Of a stretch of 64,000 bases of DNA, positions 36,014-46,568 are shown piece by piece (position 1 is the first letter of the stretch; the number at the start of each line of letters is the position of its first letter). The stretch is taken from assembly GCA_963969495.1 (NCBI GenBank), contig OZ018320.1:80421248-80485247 (forward strand), given 5' to 3'. A program made the position numbers and the translations under genes. The notes beneath the pieces were generated by a model that saw nothing but the letters and a program-made list of their open reading frames with translations, was not told where the DNA came from and made no database searches. The stretch comes from Ceratothoa steindachneri (taxonomy: Eukaryota; Arthropoda; Malacostraca; Isopoda; Cymothoidae).

Positions 36014-39000
36014 TAACATAACATAACATAATTTCACGGATGACAAAAGCCACAAGGGCCTATCAAAGGTCATCCGCATCCGTCAAATCCCACCCACATA
36101 ATGCATCCATAGGATTTTGTCAGATCATGCATCTACAATATACAATTTAACAATATATAGGAATGTCCAACCATGCATCTACAATATATAATTTAAAGCC
36201 TCCATAGGAGTCTGTCAAAAAAAAATCAAAGTCCCCCAAAATATACAATAAAAAGAAACTGTATCCACAGGAATGAGTCAAGAAACATATCCACATACCA
36301 AAAAGTAAGAAATTAACCCTCCATCCCCATATAACCATCCATTCTGCGCTTGAAAACATTCAAGTTTGGGCTGTCTACAGTCTCAGGTGGCAAACTATTC
36401 CAATAATCCACCACTCTGTTAGTGAAAAAATATTTTCTAACATCCAGTCTGCACCTCTGTTTTTTAATCTTTAAGTGGTGGCCTCTAGTTCTATTACTAC
36501 CTTCTAACTCAAATAACTTGCTGAAATCCAATTTATCCATCCCAGAAAAGATTTTAAAAAGCTCAATCATATCTCCCCTCACACACCTTCTTTCAAATGA
36601 AAACATATTTAATACCCTCAGTCTATCTTCATATTCAAGGTGCTTCAGGGATGGTATTATTTTTGTTGCCCTACTTTGTACTGACTCTAATAAGTTTATA
36701 TCATGTCTAAAATGTGGTGACCATGCCTGTATACAGTACTCTAAATGTGGCCTGACATAAGAGTTGTATAGTTTAAGGATGACCTTCTTACTCTTGTAGC
36801 TAACATTTCTTTTAATGTAACCTAACACCCTATTTGCTCTATTTTTTGCCTCAATACACTGCTTTGAAAATTTCAGTGACCTATCTACTACTACTCCTAA
36901 GTCCTTCTCATCTTCAACTAAATTAAGCCAATACCCATCCATCTCATAGCTAAATTCCCTATTATCTCTCCCCATGTTAATAACTTTGCATTTATTAAGG
37001 TTAAAAGTCATCTGCCACTTCTGAGCCCAAGCTAACAACTTATTTAAGTCACCCTGCACTTTAAAGCTACCCTCAACCTCTTTGACTACAGCTGCCAATT
37101 TAGTGTCATCAGCAAAAATTGACACTTTGCTATTTACACCTTGCCCAAGATCATTTACATAGATTATAAATAATAAAGGGCCTAAAACTGATCCCTGAGG
37201 TACGCCACTAATAACATTCCTCCACTCTGACCTCACTCCATTCAGTACAACTCTCTGTTTCCTATTTTTCAGCCATTCAGTTATCCAATTTAAAACGTTC
37301 CCACATATCCCATGCAGCTTTAATTTATGAACTAGTCTTCTATGTGGAACCTTATGAAAAGCTTTGCTGAAATCTAAGTAGACCACATCAACTTTCTCAC
37401 CCCTATCTAATTCTTTAGTTACATAATCCATAAAATCCAGTAAATTAGTTAAACACGATCTACCTTTTCTAAAACCATGCTGAGCATCATTAATTAACCT
37501 GCTACTCTCTAGATGATCAGAAATTCCCTTCTTAACCATCTTCTCAAGAATTTGGATCCTTTTTGCTTCCCTTTTTAAAAATTGGCACTACATTTGCCAA
37601 TTTCCAATCATTTGGTATTTCTCCAGACTCTAGTGATCTAATAAATATCTTCTCAAGAGCTACTTCAATACTTTCTACACCTTCTTTGAGTATCCTAGAA
37701 TGAATGTTGTCAGGGCCAGATGCCCTACTAGTATTTAACTGCATTATAAGCCCTTTAATTTCTTCTCTGTCTATATTAATAGAATTTATCACTACTTTCC
37801 TTGACCTAGAATTATCATCAATTAATCTAACTGGTTTCTCTTCTGTGAATACTGAAGCAAAATGATCATTAAGGACCTCTACTATTTCCTCATCAGATTC
37901 TTTCAAAACCCCTTCATATTTAATAGGCCCTATTTTATCACTGTTAGATTTATTATTGATTCTATAATAGCGAAAGAATTTTTTAGGATCTTTATTATTA
38001 TTTTTAGCTAAATTAATTTCGGCTGTCCTTTTGGTCTTCTTAATAATCTTATTTAGTTCATTTCTGGTTGACCTATAATGGTTTAAATTATCTAAACTAC
38101 TCTCACTTTGTAATCTCTGGTATGCCCTTCTTTTCTCTGAAACTTTATTAGCTATTTCTTGATTCCACCATACTGGTTTCCTACATTTCTTCCTAATAGA
38201 CTTCATTGGGATACACTGTTCCTGAACCATGTTTAATATAGTCTTAAAAATATCCCACATCTCATAAGTATTCTTTCCATGGAATTCTATATACCACCTA
38301 ATCTGATTTAGCATGCTGCGTAATTTATCGTAATCTCCCCTATAAAAATTTGGAATTTTCGTGGAGTTTGTCGTTGTTCTACCCTTAACTATTTGCAAAT
38401 TAAACCGAACCATCTGATGATCACTGTTTCCCAATGATTCCCCTACACTCAATCCTTGAACTAAGTGATCATCATTTGAAAGAATTAGATCTAATATATT
38501 GGCACCCCTTGTTGGCTTATTAACAAATTGGGTCAAAAAGTTATCCTCAAAACACTCCATAAACTTACAACTTGCTCTATCTCTTCCTATCATATTTTCC
38601 CAGTCTACAGAAGTTAAATTAAAGTCACCCAGAATAACTGTATCTTTTTTGCATCCTTTACTTATTTCCCTAATCATTAACTCATCGATGCCATCAGTCT
38701 GTCCCGGTGGTCTATAAAAAGCTCCCAGGTGTATTTTCCTATTTTTACCAACCTTAATATCTATCCATAATGATTCGCATTCTCCTTGCTTTATAGAGTT
38801 ATTTAGATTTGAAGAAATGCTATTTCTAATATAAATAATCAACCCACCACCAGTCCTATCTCTCCTTTGACCAATATACATAGTATAACCTTCTAGTTCA
38901 AATTCACTGACATTATCATTAAATATATTTTCATTAACCCATGATTCAACTATACATATTATATCTATATCTCCATGAATGATATAACTAAATAATTCAT

Positions 39001-39275
39001 CCCTCTTATTTCTAAGACTACGAGCATTTGTGTAAAGACAACTCAGCCCACCTATCCCTGAAGCACCTGAGGGCCTATCTCCTCTGCATCTCCTTTCTCT
39101 CCTTCCCCGACCCTGTACTCTCGTATTTCCCTGACCACTATCATTACTCAAGTAATTTAACCCCAAAGCACTTCCATTAGCCTGCCTAACTTCTACAAAT
39201 CTGTATTTGCTTCCTATCCCTGCCTCACTTTGAGCCATAAAATTTCCCTGACCACTATCAGGGAAATTTTATTGG
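36014..39275 (-). mobile_element. CR1-like LINE B with 11-bp target duplication
   Basis: GGCTACAATAT flanks it on both sides (36,003-36,013 and 39,276-39,286). On the minus strand the 3' end is a TATGT microsatellite (ATGTTATGTTATGTTA) and the 5' end begins in the linker before the endonuclease, so the copy is 5'-truncated. The 5' terminus carries a 13-bp perfect inverted repeat (39,239-39,270) created by an inverted copy of the internal TAGTGGTCAGGGAAAT. The 3' UTR is 36,014-36,312. Confidence 0.9.
36313..39238 (-). pseudogene. CR1-like LINE B endonuclease-reverse transcriptase
   Basis: Two long frames, 37,544-39,238 (564 aa) and 36,313-37,539 (408 aa). Endonuclease: LSCLYTNARSLRNKRDEL, IICIVESWVNE, RTGGGLIIYIRNS, VILGDFNLTSVDWEN and LGNSDHQMVRFNL, so the E, D, N, D and H positions are present. 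RT: ARASGPDNIH-type start (NTSRASGPDNIHSRIL), VVPIFKKGSKKDP, then a gap; AQHGFRKGRSCLTNL, VVYLDFSKAFHKVPH, SGVPQGSVLGPLLFIIYVND and SIFADDTKLA. At the junction the NYRPISLT block is missing, about 40 bases deleted, which shifts the frame. Otherwise remarkably intact. It would act by target-primed reverse transcription. Confidence 0.9.
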
Positions 39276-39286
39276 GCTACAATATA

Positions 39287-39824
39287 TCTCTTATGACATC
39301 AGACAGTAGCTTCAGATATGACCAATTACGGCGTTATATTTTTTAGCTGTTTTGGGGATTTGTAACTTTTAGTCTGTATTATTTACTAAATATCTGTGCC
39401 TCTGCTCATTTATAGTTTTTTCTAAGTTAGGTAAGGTTTCTTGATGTCTTTTATTGTTGTTTTTTTGGTTTTCATATTTTTTGTTTCACAGTGAACGATA
39501 ACAGCTTCTTACTGGCAATGTTGTAGCTATAAATAGAACCCGCTTAGCATTTGTTTCTCTTTTGTTATGGCTTTTTCGTGCTCTAGTTGTGCTTCTTCAT
39601 TATTCAAATTAGGGTTTATTTTTCATGGTCGCGAAAAACTTAGATTATTTAGAGGCCCATGAACTAATCAAGAAACCTATAAAAGTAAGTATTCTTTGTC
39701 ATTAGGTTAGGTTTTTCTGCCAGTAAAAAGCTGTTGGGAAAAAAACCAGTAAATTCAAGGAGACTGCTCGTGGGGGAGATATCACTGCGGCCACCCTGCG
39801 ATGATTCTGAGTTTCAATCAATTG
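39287..39824. other. AT-rich stretch, no gene
   Basis: Unique-looking AT-rich DNA with short open frames only; no domain recognised. Confidence 0.4.
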
Positions 39825-40010
39825 GGGGGGGAGGGTCTGATTGAAACTCAGGATCATTGTAGGGATGGGGGTTTCCCTGCAATGTTTACCTCCACACAAG
39901 CAGTCCCCTTAAATTTACTCCAAAATGTGAAACATATTGGAACACAGACAAAATAGTTTACGTCCCATCGCTCACACCACCAATCTACATATTTACCCAT
40001 AATAGGTAGT
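39825..40010 (+). repeat. G/C-run interspersed repeat, copy 2
   Basis: GGGGGGGGAGGGTCTGATTG, GAAACTCAGGATCATTGTAG, ACCTCCACACAAGCAGTCC, TTTACTCCAAAATGTGAAAC, GTCCCATCGCTC and CTACATATTTACC, in the same order as copy 1. Confidence 0.7.
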
Positions 40011-40140
40011 GGTAAAGGTAATACTTCAGTTTAGGGGCGCTGTTTCTGGACTAGAATTTTGGGCTATAATTTAGGTGTTAGACATCATAAGGCGAAGCCC
40101 CTCATTTCCAAAGTAACTAAAAATGAGAATTTTTGAAGGA

Positions 40141-40252
40141 AATAGCCTAAAGTAGGTGGCACTATCATCTTTATTATTTCGATAAACGTGCAGAGCCGAT
40201 CGAATGTTTATCAAAATAATAGAGACAATAGCGCCACCTAATTTAGGCTATT
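40141..40252. repeat. Palindromic (hairpin) element
   Basis: Arms 40,141-40,188 and 40,205-40,252 are inverted repeats of 48 bp with about seven mismatches and a 16-base spacer. The ends read AATAGCCTAAA/TTTAGGCTATT and both arms contain AGGTGGC. Non-coding; a short MITE or a fold-back remnant. Confidence 0.7.
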
Positions 40253-40269
40253 GCCGCCAAAATTTTTTT

Positions 40270-40435
40270 TTTTTTTAGTATATGAGTATATATTGGAGAG
40301 CTGTGCCCCAAGACCTCCCAATTGATTGAAACTCAGGATCATCGTAAGGGGGTCCCCCTGCAGTGATATCTCCCCCACAAACAGTCCCCGTGAATTTACT
40401 CAAAAAAGGTGAAACATATTGGAACATATACTGGG
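40270..40435 (+). repeat. G/C-run interspersed repeat, copy 3
   Basis: GAGAGCTGTGCCCCAAGACC, ATTGAAACTCAGGATCATCG, AAGGGGGTCCCCCTGCAGTG, CAGTCCCCGTGAATTTACTC and GTGAAACATATTGGAACA. It ends where copy 4 begins, so copies 3 and 4 are in tandem. Confidence 0.65.
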
Positions 40436-40620
40436 GGGCTGTGCCTCCTAGACTCCCCTCCCCGATTGATATAAACTCAGCATCATTGTAGGGGGGGTCC
40501 CAAGAGCAATCCCCTTGAATTTACTCCAAAATGTGAAACATATTGGAACAGGGCCGAAATATTTTGCGTTCCATTATTCGCCCTGCTGATCTTCATATTT
40601 ACCTAGGTAGCTATTTCATT
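40436..40620 (+). repeat. G/C-run interspersed repeat, copy 4
   Basis: CTGGGGGGCTGTGCCTCC, AAACTCAGCATCATTGTAGG, CAATCCCCTTGAATTTACTC, GTGAAACATATTGGAACA and CATATTTACCTAG. A further weak relative may begin near 40,700 (GTGTGGGGGTCATAACCCC). Confidence 0.65.
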
Positions 40621-42640
40621 GATTTTTAAGATTTTTCCCATAATGATTTGTCATTTTTTTCCAAATATGTTTCATATAACTGTTTAAAAATGTATTAAAA
40701 TTAATCAGGGTGTGTGGGGGTCATAACCCCTCACTAAAATTAAAAAAAAATTGGGAGGGGAGGCATAGTCCCACCCAAAAAGGGGTAGGTATATGGGTAA
40801 AACTGAAGGAAAGAGGAAAAGATTAAAATAAATAGGTATACAAGAAGTGATATCATAAAAAGAAATACAAATATTTTTATTAAGTATTAATAATTAGTGA
40901 GTTAATTGCTATTTTTTAGCAAAGGTTTCGCCTACTTTTCCATTTTGTTTAGCTTTTAAGTATTATTAATATTTATTGATAATACTTTGTTTCTTTCTAG
41001 TTTAACAATTTTATTTTAATATTTTATTCATAATTTTATTTAATTAAATTTTAGGTTTCTTCTTGGTATTTGTGCTTTCTTGAATCTCTTAGCTAATTAA
41101 TTAACTATTTGTATCTCTATTAAAAGAGATAGTAACTAGTTTTTTCTGATTTAAAATTTGTTATATATTGTTATTGGCTAGTTTCAATTATGGCTGTGGA
41201 TTGTACTTGTAGTTAGTATAAATTTGCAGGTTCTTTTTGAAATCTATTCTGACTATAAATCTTTATATTTTTTTCCATTATATAAATTAATTAATAGTTA
41301 CCTGATTGTATGAAGACCCTTTACATTAATAAAGACTGTATTCCGATGCTCCAAAATTTGGTGTTACTTAGTCCCTAAATTCAGCCATCAAATCAATTAT
41401 TTTGATGGATATCCTGGAGCCGCAATATTTTACAAAAGATTCCGTTCAAATTGCAAAAATTTTCACTTTCCTATTTATTGTAGTAGATTTATATCATCCT
41501 GAATAAGGTAAGTAGTTTATGACTATCTTTCCTGATGTAAAGCACAAAAAAAAAGCTCTTGATGATTTAAAATTTATGTGCAACATCAACAAATGAATAT
41601 CCTTAGGTGCTAAACAATCAAGCAAAGCCACAATGTTTCCTTAGGTGATGAACGAAAGGTTTATGGTGTAAAGGGCTATTCATTATGAAAAAACCCCTTT
41701 TAAATCTTGATATTAGTTACTTTCTATTTTTTTAGCAATGATATAGTAGGGTATTTAAGCATGTTTAATATAATTTTATGTTCAAAAGGTATGTTAATAA
41801 ACTTTGATTCATCCTTACACCAATGATCTAGTGTAAATTAGGTCATCTCATGGCATTTATATATGGTATCATGTAAGAATGTTTGAGTTTAGGAATCTGG
41901 TTGAAATATTGTCTTTTACGACTTTATATAAAGTGTGATAGACCCTGTCTGCCATTGAAATATTACTTCCAGGTTCCAAGTTCAATTTCTGGTTGTTATG
42001 TTATTCTTTCTTTTGAGATATGGTGACACTTATTCGGGGCTCAATCAGTCATGTTCATAAGAACCTACTTATTCAAATCATATTGATTCTTACAGAAGGC
42101 AAAAGATATATAAATATATATAAACCTAATAAATTATTTTATAAACTACATATGAAAAATTTGCAGTCTGAATCACTCTTTCATACCGGGTAAAAGAATT
42201 AAAAGACACCAAAAGTAAATTGGTGCAAATTTCATTGAAAGAAAAAGGGGGTGAATGGCTTACACTTCCACTTTATTTACATATCACCCCTCACCACAGT
42301 TAGTTACATGATAACCTTCCCATGGTGAAATTTAAACCCTTTTAATCTCAAGAATGCAAATATGATATTCATTGCCACTGCAAATGGCTTACTTTCAGGT
42401 TAGCTTCATATTTTATTTATGTGAGCACATCTACCATGAATAGTAAGCAATTTTCAGAGATATCATTAATCATTTTATGACAAGATAGGTTAGTTCTAAG
42501 TTAGGCTAGGTTTGCAACAAAATTGAGCAGAAGTTTACGGGTTAAATAAATGTTGTTAATGCTTCCAGATGGAGTTTTTATTACCATTAAAAATATACCC
42601 TAAGAAAATGTAACACTGCTTCCCTTAACCCCTAACATAA
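40621..42640. other. AT-rich intergenic or intronic DNA
   Basis: About 2 kb rich in A/T runs with no long open frame, no mobile-element domain and no clear repeat. It may be intron or upstream sequence of the ZMYND11-like gene. Confidence 0.35.
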
Positions 42641-42654
42641 GGTGCAATTGTAGA

Positions 42655-43260
42655 AAATTGATTTTTTTTTTCTTAGTGGGGTGGGTAAAGATCTGCAATG
42701 GCCAGCAAAAAGTGATGAAACCTCTCAGGAATATCAGGAAATTTTTTTGATGAATATGAAGTTGCATGATATCCGTCAAAGTGCTTTTTCCTTTGATCAA
42801 ATTTTGGGATTTTCTCCCAAGTCTCTCGAAGTACGTTCAATATTTTGAGTATTGGCACCTGTTACAGGGTTGATAAAATGTTCAAAATGATTTACTGTTT
42901 CATGTTTGTAACCTTCTAAAAATAGGCTGGAATATTAGGTCCAACAGTCAGATATTATTTTGGTTCCAGGCATAATCCACTCTCATCATTGTCCTCAAGG
43001 CTTTTTTTATCCATGCTTGAATACCCAGATGGCCTCCATTATATTTTTGTTTGCCAAACTATGCCTTGTCAATTTCAACAATTATACCTACCTTACCTGA
43101 TTTTTCAGCATTCTTTTTTCAATAATGGATGGCAACCTCTCGGGCAAAACTACACCAGTTGACAACTGTTTGATGTGACGACTCCCACTTATTTCCTGCT
43201 GGGTGGTTCTGTTAAATATGAACCAATATACAAAATGAGTCACTTTAGCCAGCTTTATTC
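42655..43260 (-). pseudogene. Merlin (ISXO2/IS1016-type) transposase relic
   Basis: The minus-strand reading, in shifting frames: HFVYWFIFNRTTQQEISGS (helix-turn-helix region), IIVEIDKA with FGKQKYNGGHLG (first catalytic Asp), NIISDCWT (second Asp), then TQNIERT (Glu), FDQRKKHFDGYHA and FPDIPERFHHFLLAIADLYPP. This order is that of the ISXO2-like DDE transposase of eukaryotic Merlin elements. All three catalytic residues can still be read, but stops and frame changes interrupt the gene. Terminal repeats were not located. Confidence 0.75.
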
Positions 43261-43910
43261 TAACACTTCAAAAAAGGTTCCATGCAATGCAAATCTTTAA
43301 AAGTGACAATAGATTTTTAAAACTTTTTATTCCCAGTTATATTAGTTTTGTTGTAGCAGAAAGTTAGGTTTTCTTAAATTCTAGGTCACTATTGCACATT
43401 GAACATACACAGTTCACTTTGTTAGCGTATGCTTAAGCATAACCAAAAAGGATAGGAAATTTGCTTAATTGGGTAAAATAGTTCCTAAATTTATGAGCAT
43501 GAGAGAACAACCAGCATAGACTTGACATAATGACAAATGGTCATGGTTTCCGACTCTGCTTGAGCTATTTTTATGTGATAATTTAGTAGCCCAAATTATC
43601 TCCAGTATTAGTCCTAACTATTGACTTTTTCAGCCGTAGATAGACCCCCTCCCCCAAAGCTCAATGTATTTTGAATTTTTTGCCATTCCTTTTTATAATT
43701 TCAATAAAAAACAAGTGTAATTACTTCATCTGTAACTAATATAGACAATTACCCCATAAAATTGTTTTGAGTTCATTTTCCTATAAGGTACCTAAAAGTG
43801 ATCTTTGGCTCAAAGCCAGAGTACTTTTCTTTATAGAGAAGTGGTCTTTGGCTTTTTGTACTTTGAGAATGTCATTCCTGCTTCTTCATTGTTTCAAATT
43901 TTTCTTACAG

Positions 43911-44070
43911 GTATTTTCATTAATCATGGAGAAGAGTATTAGAAGGCGTTCAGATCCTTTGATGTGCCAATATCTTTGGGATGCAATTACAACCATTCGA
44001 AATCATAAGCAGCTCCCATCTTTTGATAGAATACGAAGGTATATGAATCGAACTCACAGTATGGAAGCAG
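43911..44070 (+). CDS. ZMYND11: First coding exon of a ZMYND11-like gene
   Basis: A 160-base exon preceded by a pyrimidine-rich TTTTTCTTACAG acceptor and followed by a GTAATG donor. An ATG at 43,926 opens 48 codons plus one base: MEKSIRRRSDPLMCQYLWDA, ITTIRNHKQLPSFDRI, RRYMNRTHSMEAG. This resembles the N-terminal SAMD1-like winged helix of ZMYND11 (BS69), a nuclear chromatin reader that in animals continues with PHD, bromo, PWWP and MYND domains. Pattern in common: Q-LW-AI--IRN-KQ---DRI--YM-R-H-M. The later exons were not found in the window, so they would lie beyond the right edge or in sequence not present here. ORF and splice sites are intact, unlike the surrounding relics, which supports a live gene. 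Known family, inferred orthology. Confidence 0.65.
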
Positions 44071-44219
44071 GTAATGTATATTTGGTGATTTTAAATACTT
44101 TTTAAAGCTACACATTTCCTAATATAAATCCCTGATAAAGAAATTACTTCCTTTGGAACTTAAAATTAGTTCTTTGTCATAAAAGGTATTTAAATGTGAT
44201 TCTATGCATGTGCGGAATG

Positions 44220-44860
44220 GTTAGAGATGCTGAGTTGGGAGTATGCTCTTTTGATTAGAATGCAAGAAAGGTCAGAATGCTAAAGAGACTTATGTATCCT
44301 GATAAGTTCAGACCTCCAGCCTAGAAAGCATTGCATAAGTGCTAGGATATAGCTAATAGGGTATTGGGGGTTTATTGGGAGGGGTGTAAGTAATGAGTGC
44401 TGATGTCATTCTGAAACTGTACCTTGCATTAGTTAGGCCTCATATTAAGTATGTGGTGCAACTTTGGTTGCCATTTATAGGATAGATATTGGTTTGCTTG
44501 ATTCTGTTCAAAGAATGATGACTAAGATGATTCATAGGTTGAGGAACTTACCTTTGGTGAAAGGCTAGACCAAATCTTCATATATTAGAAAGGAGAAAAG
44601 TTTGAGTAGACTTGATTGAAGTCTTCAAATGGGTAAAAGGTTATAATTGGGGAGACGTAGGTAAGGTTACTATTTTTAGTCAGCAGGATAGGATATGTAG
44701 CAATGGGTTTAAGCTAGACAAGTTAGGTTTAGGAAAGAGATTGTCAAAATTGGCCTACAAGTCGAGTGCTAGATGAATGGAATAGGCTCACTAGTCATCT
44801 GGTGGAAGTGTCCTTCCTACAGAGTTTTAATAATAGGTGGGACTGAAATGGGTAATGGCA
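44220..44860 (+). pseudogene. CR1-like LINE 3' relic
   Basis: Broken plus-strand frames read DLCILISSDLQPRKHCI, ANRVLG-like, LHLGLILSM (usual YVRPHLEY), RKG-EKFE, LIEVFKWVKGYNWGD-like and RVLDEWNRLTSHLVEVSFLQ. This is the C-terminal third of a CR1-group ORF2, heavily decayed, and lies just downstream of the ZMYND11-like exon, hence probably intronic. Old by its stop density compared with LINEs A and B. Confidence 0.65.
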
Positions 44861-45539
44861 ACAGGAGCTGCCTCATATAGGTTATTGATTAGCTTCTTTC
44901 ATACTCCTATTATTATGTCATATCCTTTTACTGTATGTATGTTTGTATCACAATTGATAAAATTAAATTCCTGAGTGGATGGAGGGAGCAGAAATGCCAT
45001 CTGCTCCTGAGGAGCTACAAACAACATCACTTTTATTCAGGAACTGCCTCATATACAACATAAGAAAAGAAGGATTCTGTAAAATGCTAATCACCTAGTA
45101 GTATTGTATGGGAAATTCTTTGTTCATCACTCAACACGCTTTTAACCTTTTTTGCCCTATGGGCTGGTATCATGGCCAGTAAGGTATATCATATTTTGGG
45201 TTCAGGGTTGAAATCATGGAAAATCAAAGTGATTAATATGAAAAAATTAATTCTAAGACTGATTTATTCCATGCAACCTTTCTTGAAGAATCTCATTTTC
45301 ATGGTAAAAAAAATTGCTGTTTTTTCTCGAAAATCTTAAGAATGTCCTGCTTCGATCCAAACATTGGGAGCATTTCTCAGTGGTCTATTCTGACTCACCC
45401 ACCCATCTCCTCCAGCTTGGAAAACAGCTGAATCTTCCTGTACCACTTTCTCGCAGAACTGAGTATGAACAGCAAAATTCTCCACATTGTGTGCAGTTTT
45501 CCTGAAGTTTAGAGGTCCACACTTGAGATCACCTTAACT
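44861..45539. other. No gene recognised
   Basis: AT-rich; short frames only. Probably intronic if the ZMYND11-like exon belongs to a gene continuing rightwards. Confidence 0.3.
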
Positions 45540-46030
45540 TTGAACTGAAGCTTCATGATTTGATGGCTTTGATAAGAAGGTAACAGTTGTGTTGTGCTGT
45601 GGAGATAGATTTTAGCATTTATGCTGGCAACTCCATCATATCTTAAACTACTCCCACTGGTTTAAAGTTAAAAAGTTTACTGCATATTCATTAAATTTCT
45701 CAAGTTTTCCATAATGTCCACTAAATCCTATCAGAGAGTTGCACGACTGTCTAGCTTGATGCTTAATTGCCTCAGGGTTTAGCTCATTCCCATCTATTTG
45801 AAAGATCATCCAGTGGCACTTGTAACACAGCATCTTCTCCAATAGGGTTATGACACCCAGGCCATCCTGTGTTGTTCATAGTCTCTCCTCCAATCATAAG
45901 AACGTTTTCATTGGTTCTCTGATGCGGAAGCAATGCATGCAGACCCTGGGTGATCTTATGAACAGGCTTTTCTCCTTCCTCATTTTCATTGGGAGTGAAG
46001 TGGAATAGGTACAGTGCTTCTCTATCATTA
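45540..46030 (-). pseudogene. Decayed ORF of unidentified (probably element-derived) protein
   Basis: Minus-strand frames include FHFTPNENEEGEKPVHKI, QGLHALLPHQRTNENVLMIG, GWPGCHNP and, one frame over, KMLCYKCHWMIFQID, GNELNPEAIKHQ and LIGFSGHYGKLEKF. The pieces are consistent with one protein containing a 'WMI-x-NEL...FSG-x-GK' block, a pattern I associate with repetitive element-like genes in invertebrates, but I cannot name the family. Stops and frame shifts show it is not functional. Confidence 0.4.
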
Positions 46031-46453
46031 TGCCATTCTCCCTGTCATTTCATCATATTTCATTGCCTTTGTGTTCTTATTCCTCTTGCCATCCCCCGTA
46101 AGGGGCGCGGCGATTTGCCACTCTGGCCGCCGTGCTGACGGGATCCAGCGCTCCGTCCGGCCCCAGCTTAGCCTCTCTTCCTTCCTTCAAAACACTTGTT
46201 TCCTCTCTTTTCACACAACCTCTCCCACAACTTTCTCTGGTCAGCCTCTAATTTCACAGGGTAGATGCTGACCTTCCTTTCAGCCAACCGTCCCGCATCG
46301 GGGCTGAGGGGGTGGGGGACAATGTTCCCTAACCCCTGATCTCCGGTCTGGGGTGGCTGGTTTTTAACTACCTGCTTCATCCCCACCCATACCTTCCTCA
46401 CATCCCTTTTCCTCTCCTCTTCACAATCTATTAATTTTTACGCCGTGTAAGCA

Positions 46454-46482
46454 CCTCTCGCAGTGCGGGCTACTGCGAGAGG
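46454..46482 (+). promoter_or_regulatory. Conserved 11-bp RNA hairpin, upstream LINE copy
   Basis: CCTCTCGCAGT and ACTGCGAGAGG form a perfect 11-bp stem with a 7-base loop GCGGGCT. The downstream copy has the same stem with loop GCGGGCA (50,983-51,011). It lies in the 5' region before ORF1; function unknown. Confidence 0.7.
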
Positions 46483-46568
46483 CCTGTGCCTCCCCACACA
46501 AGACTGGCGACACTGCCAAGGGGACCTGCGATGTCCTGGGAGGGGATGGCCAACTGGAGGCCCCTCCT

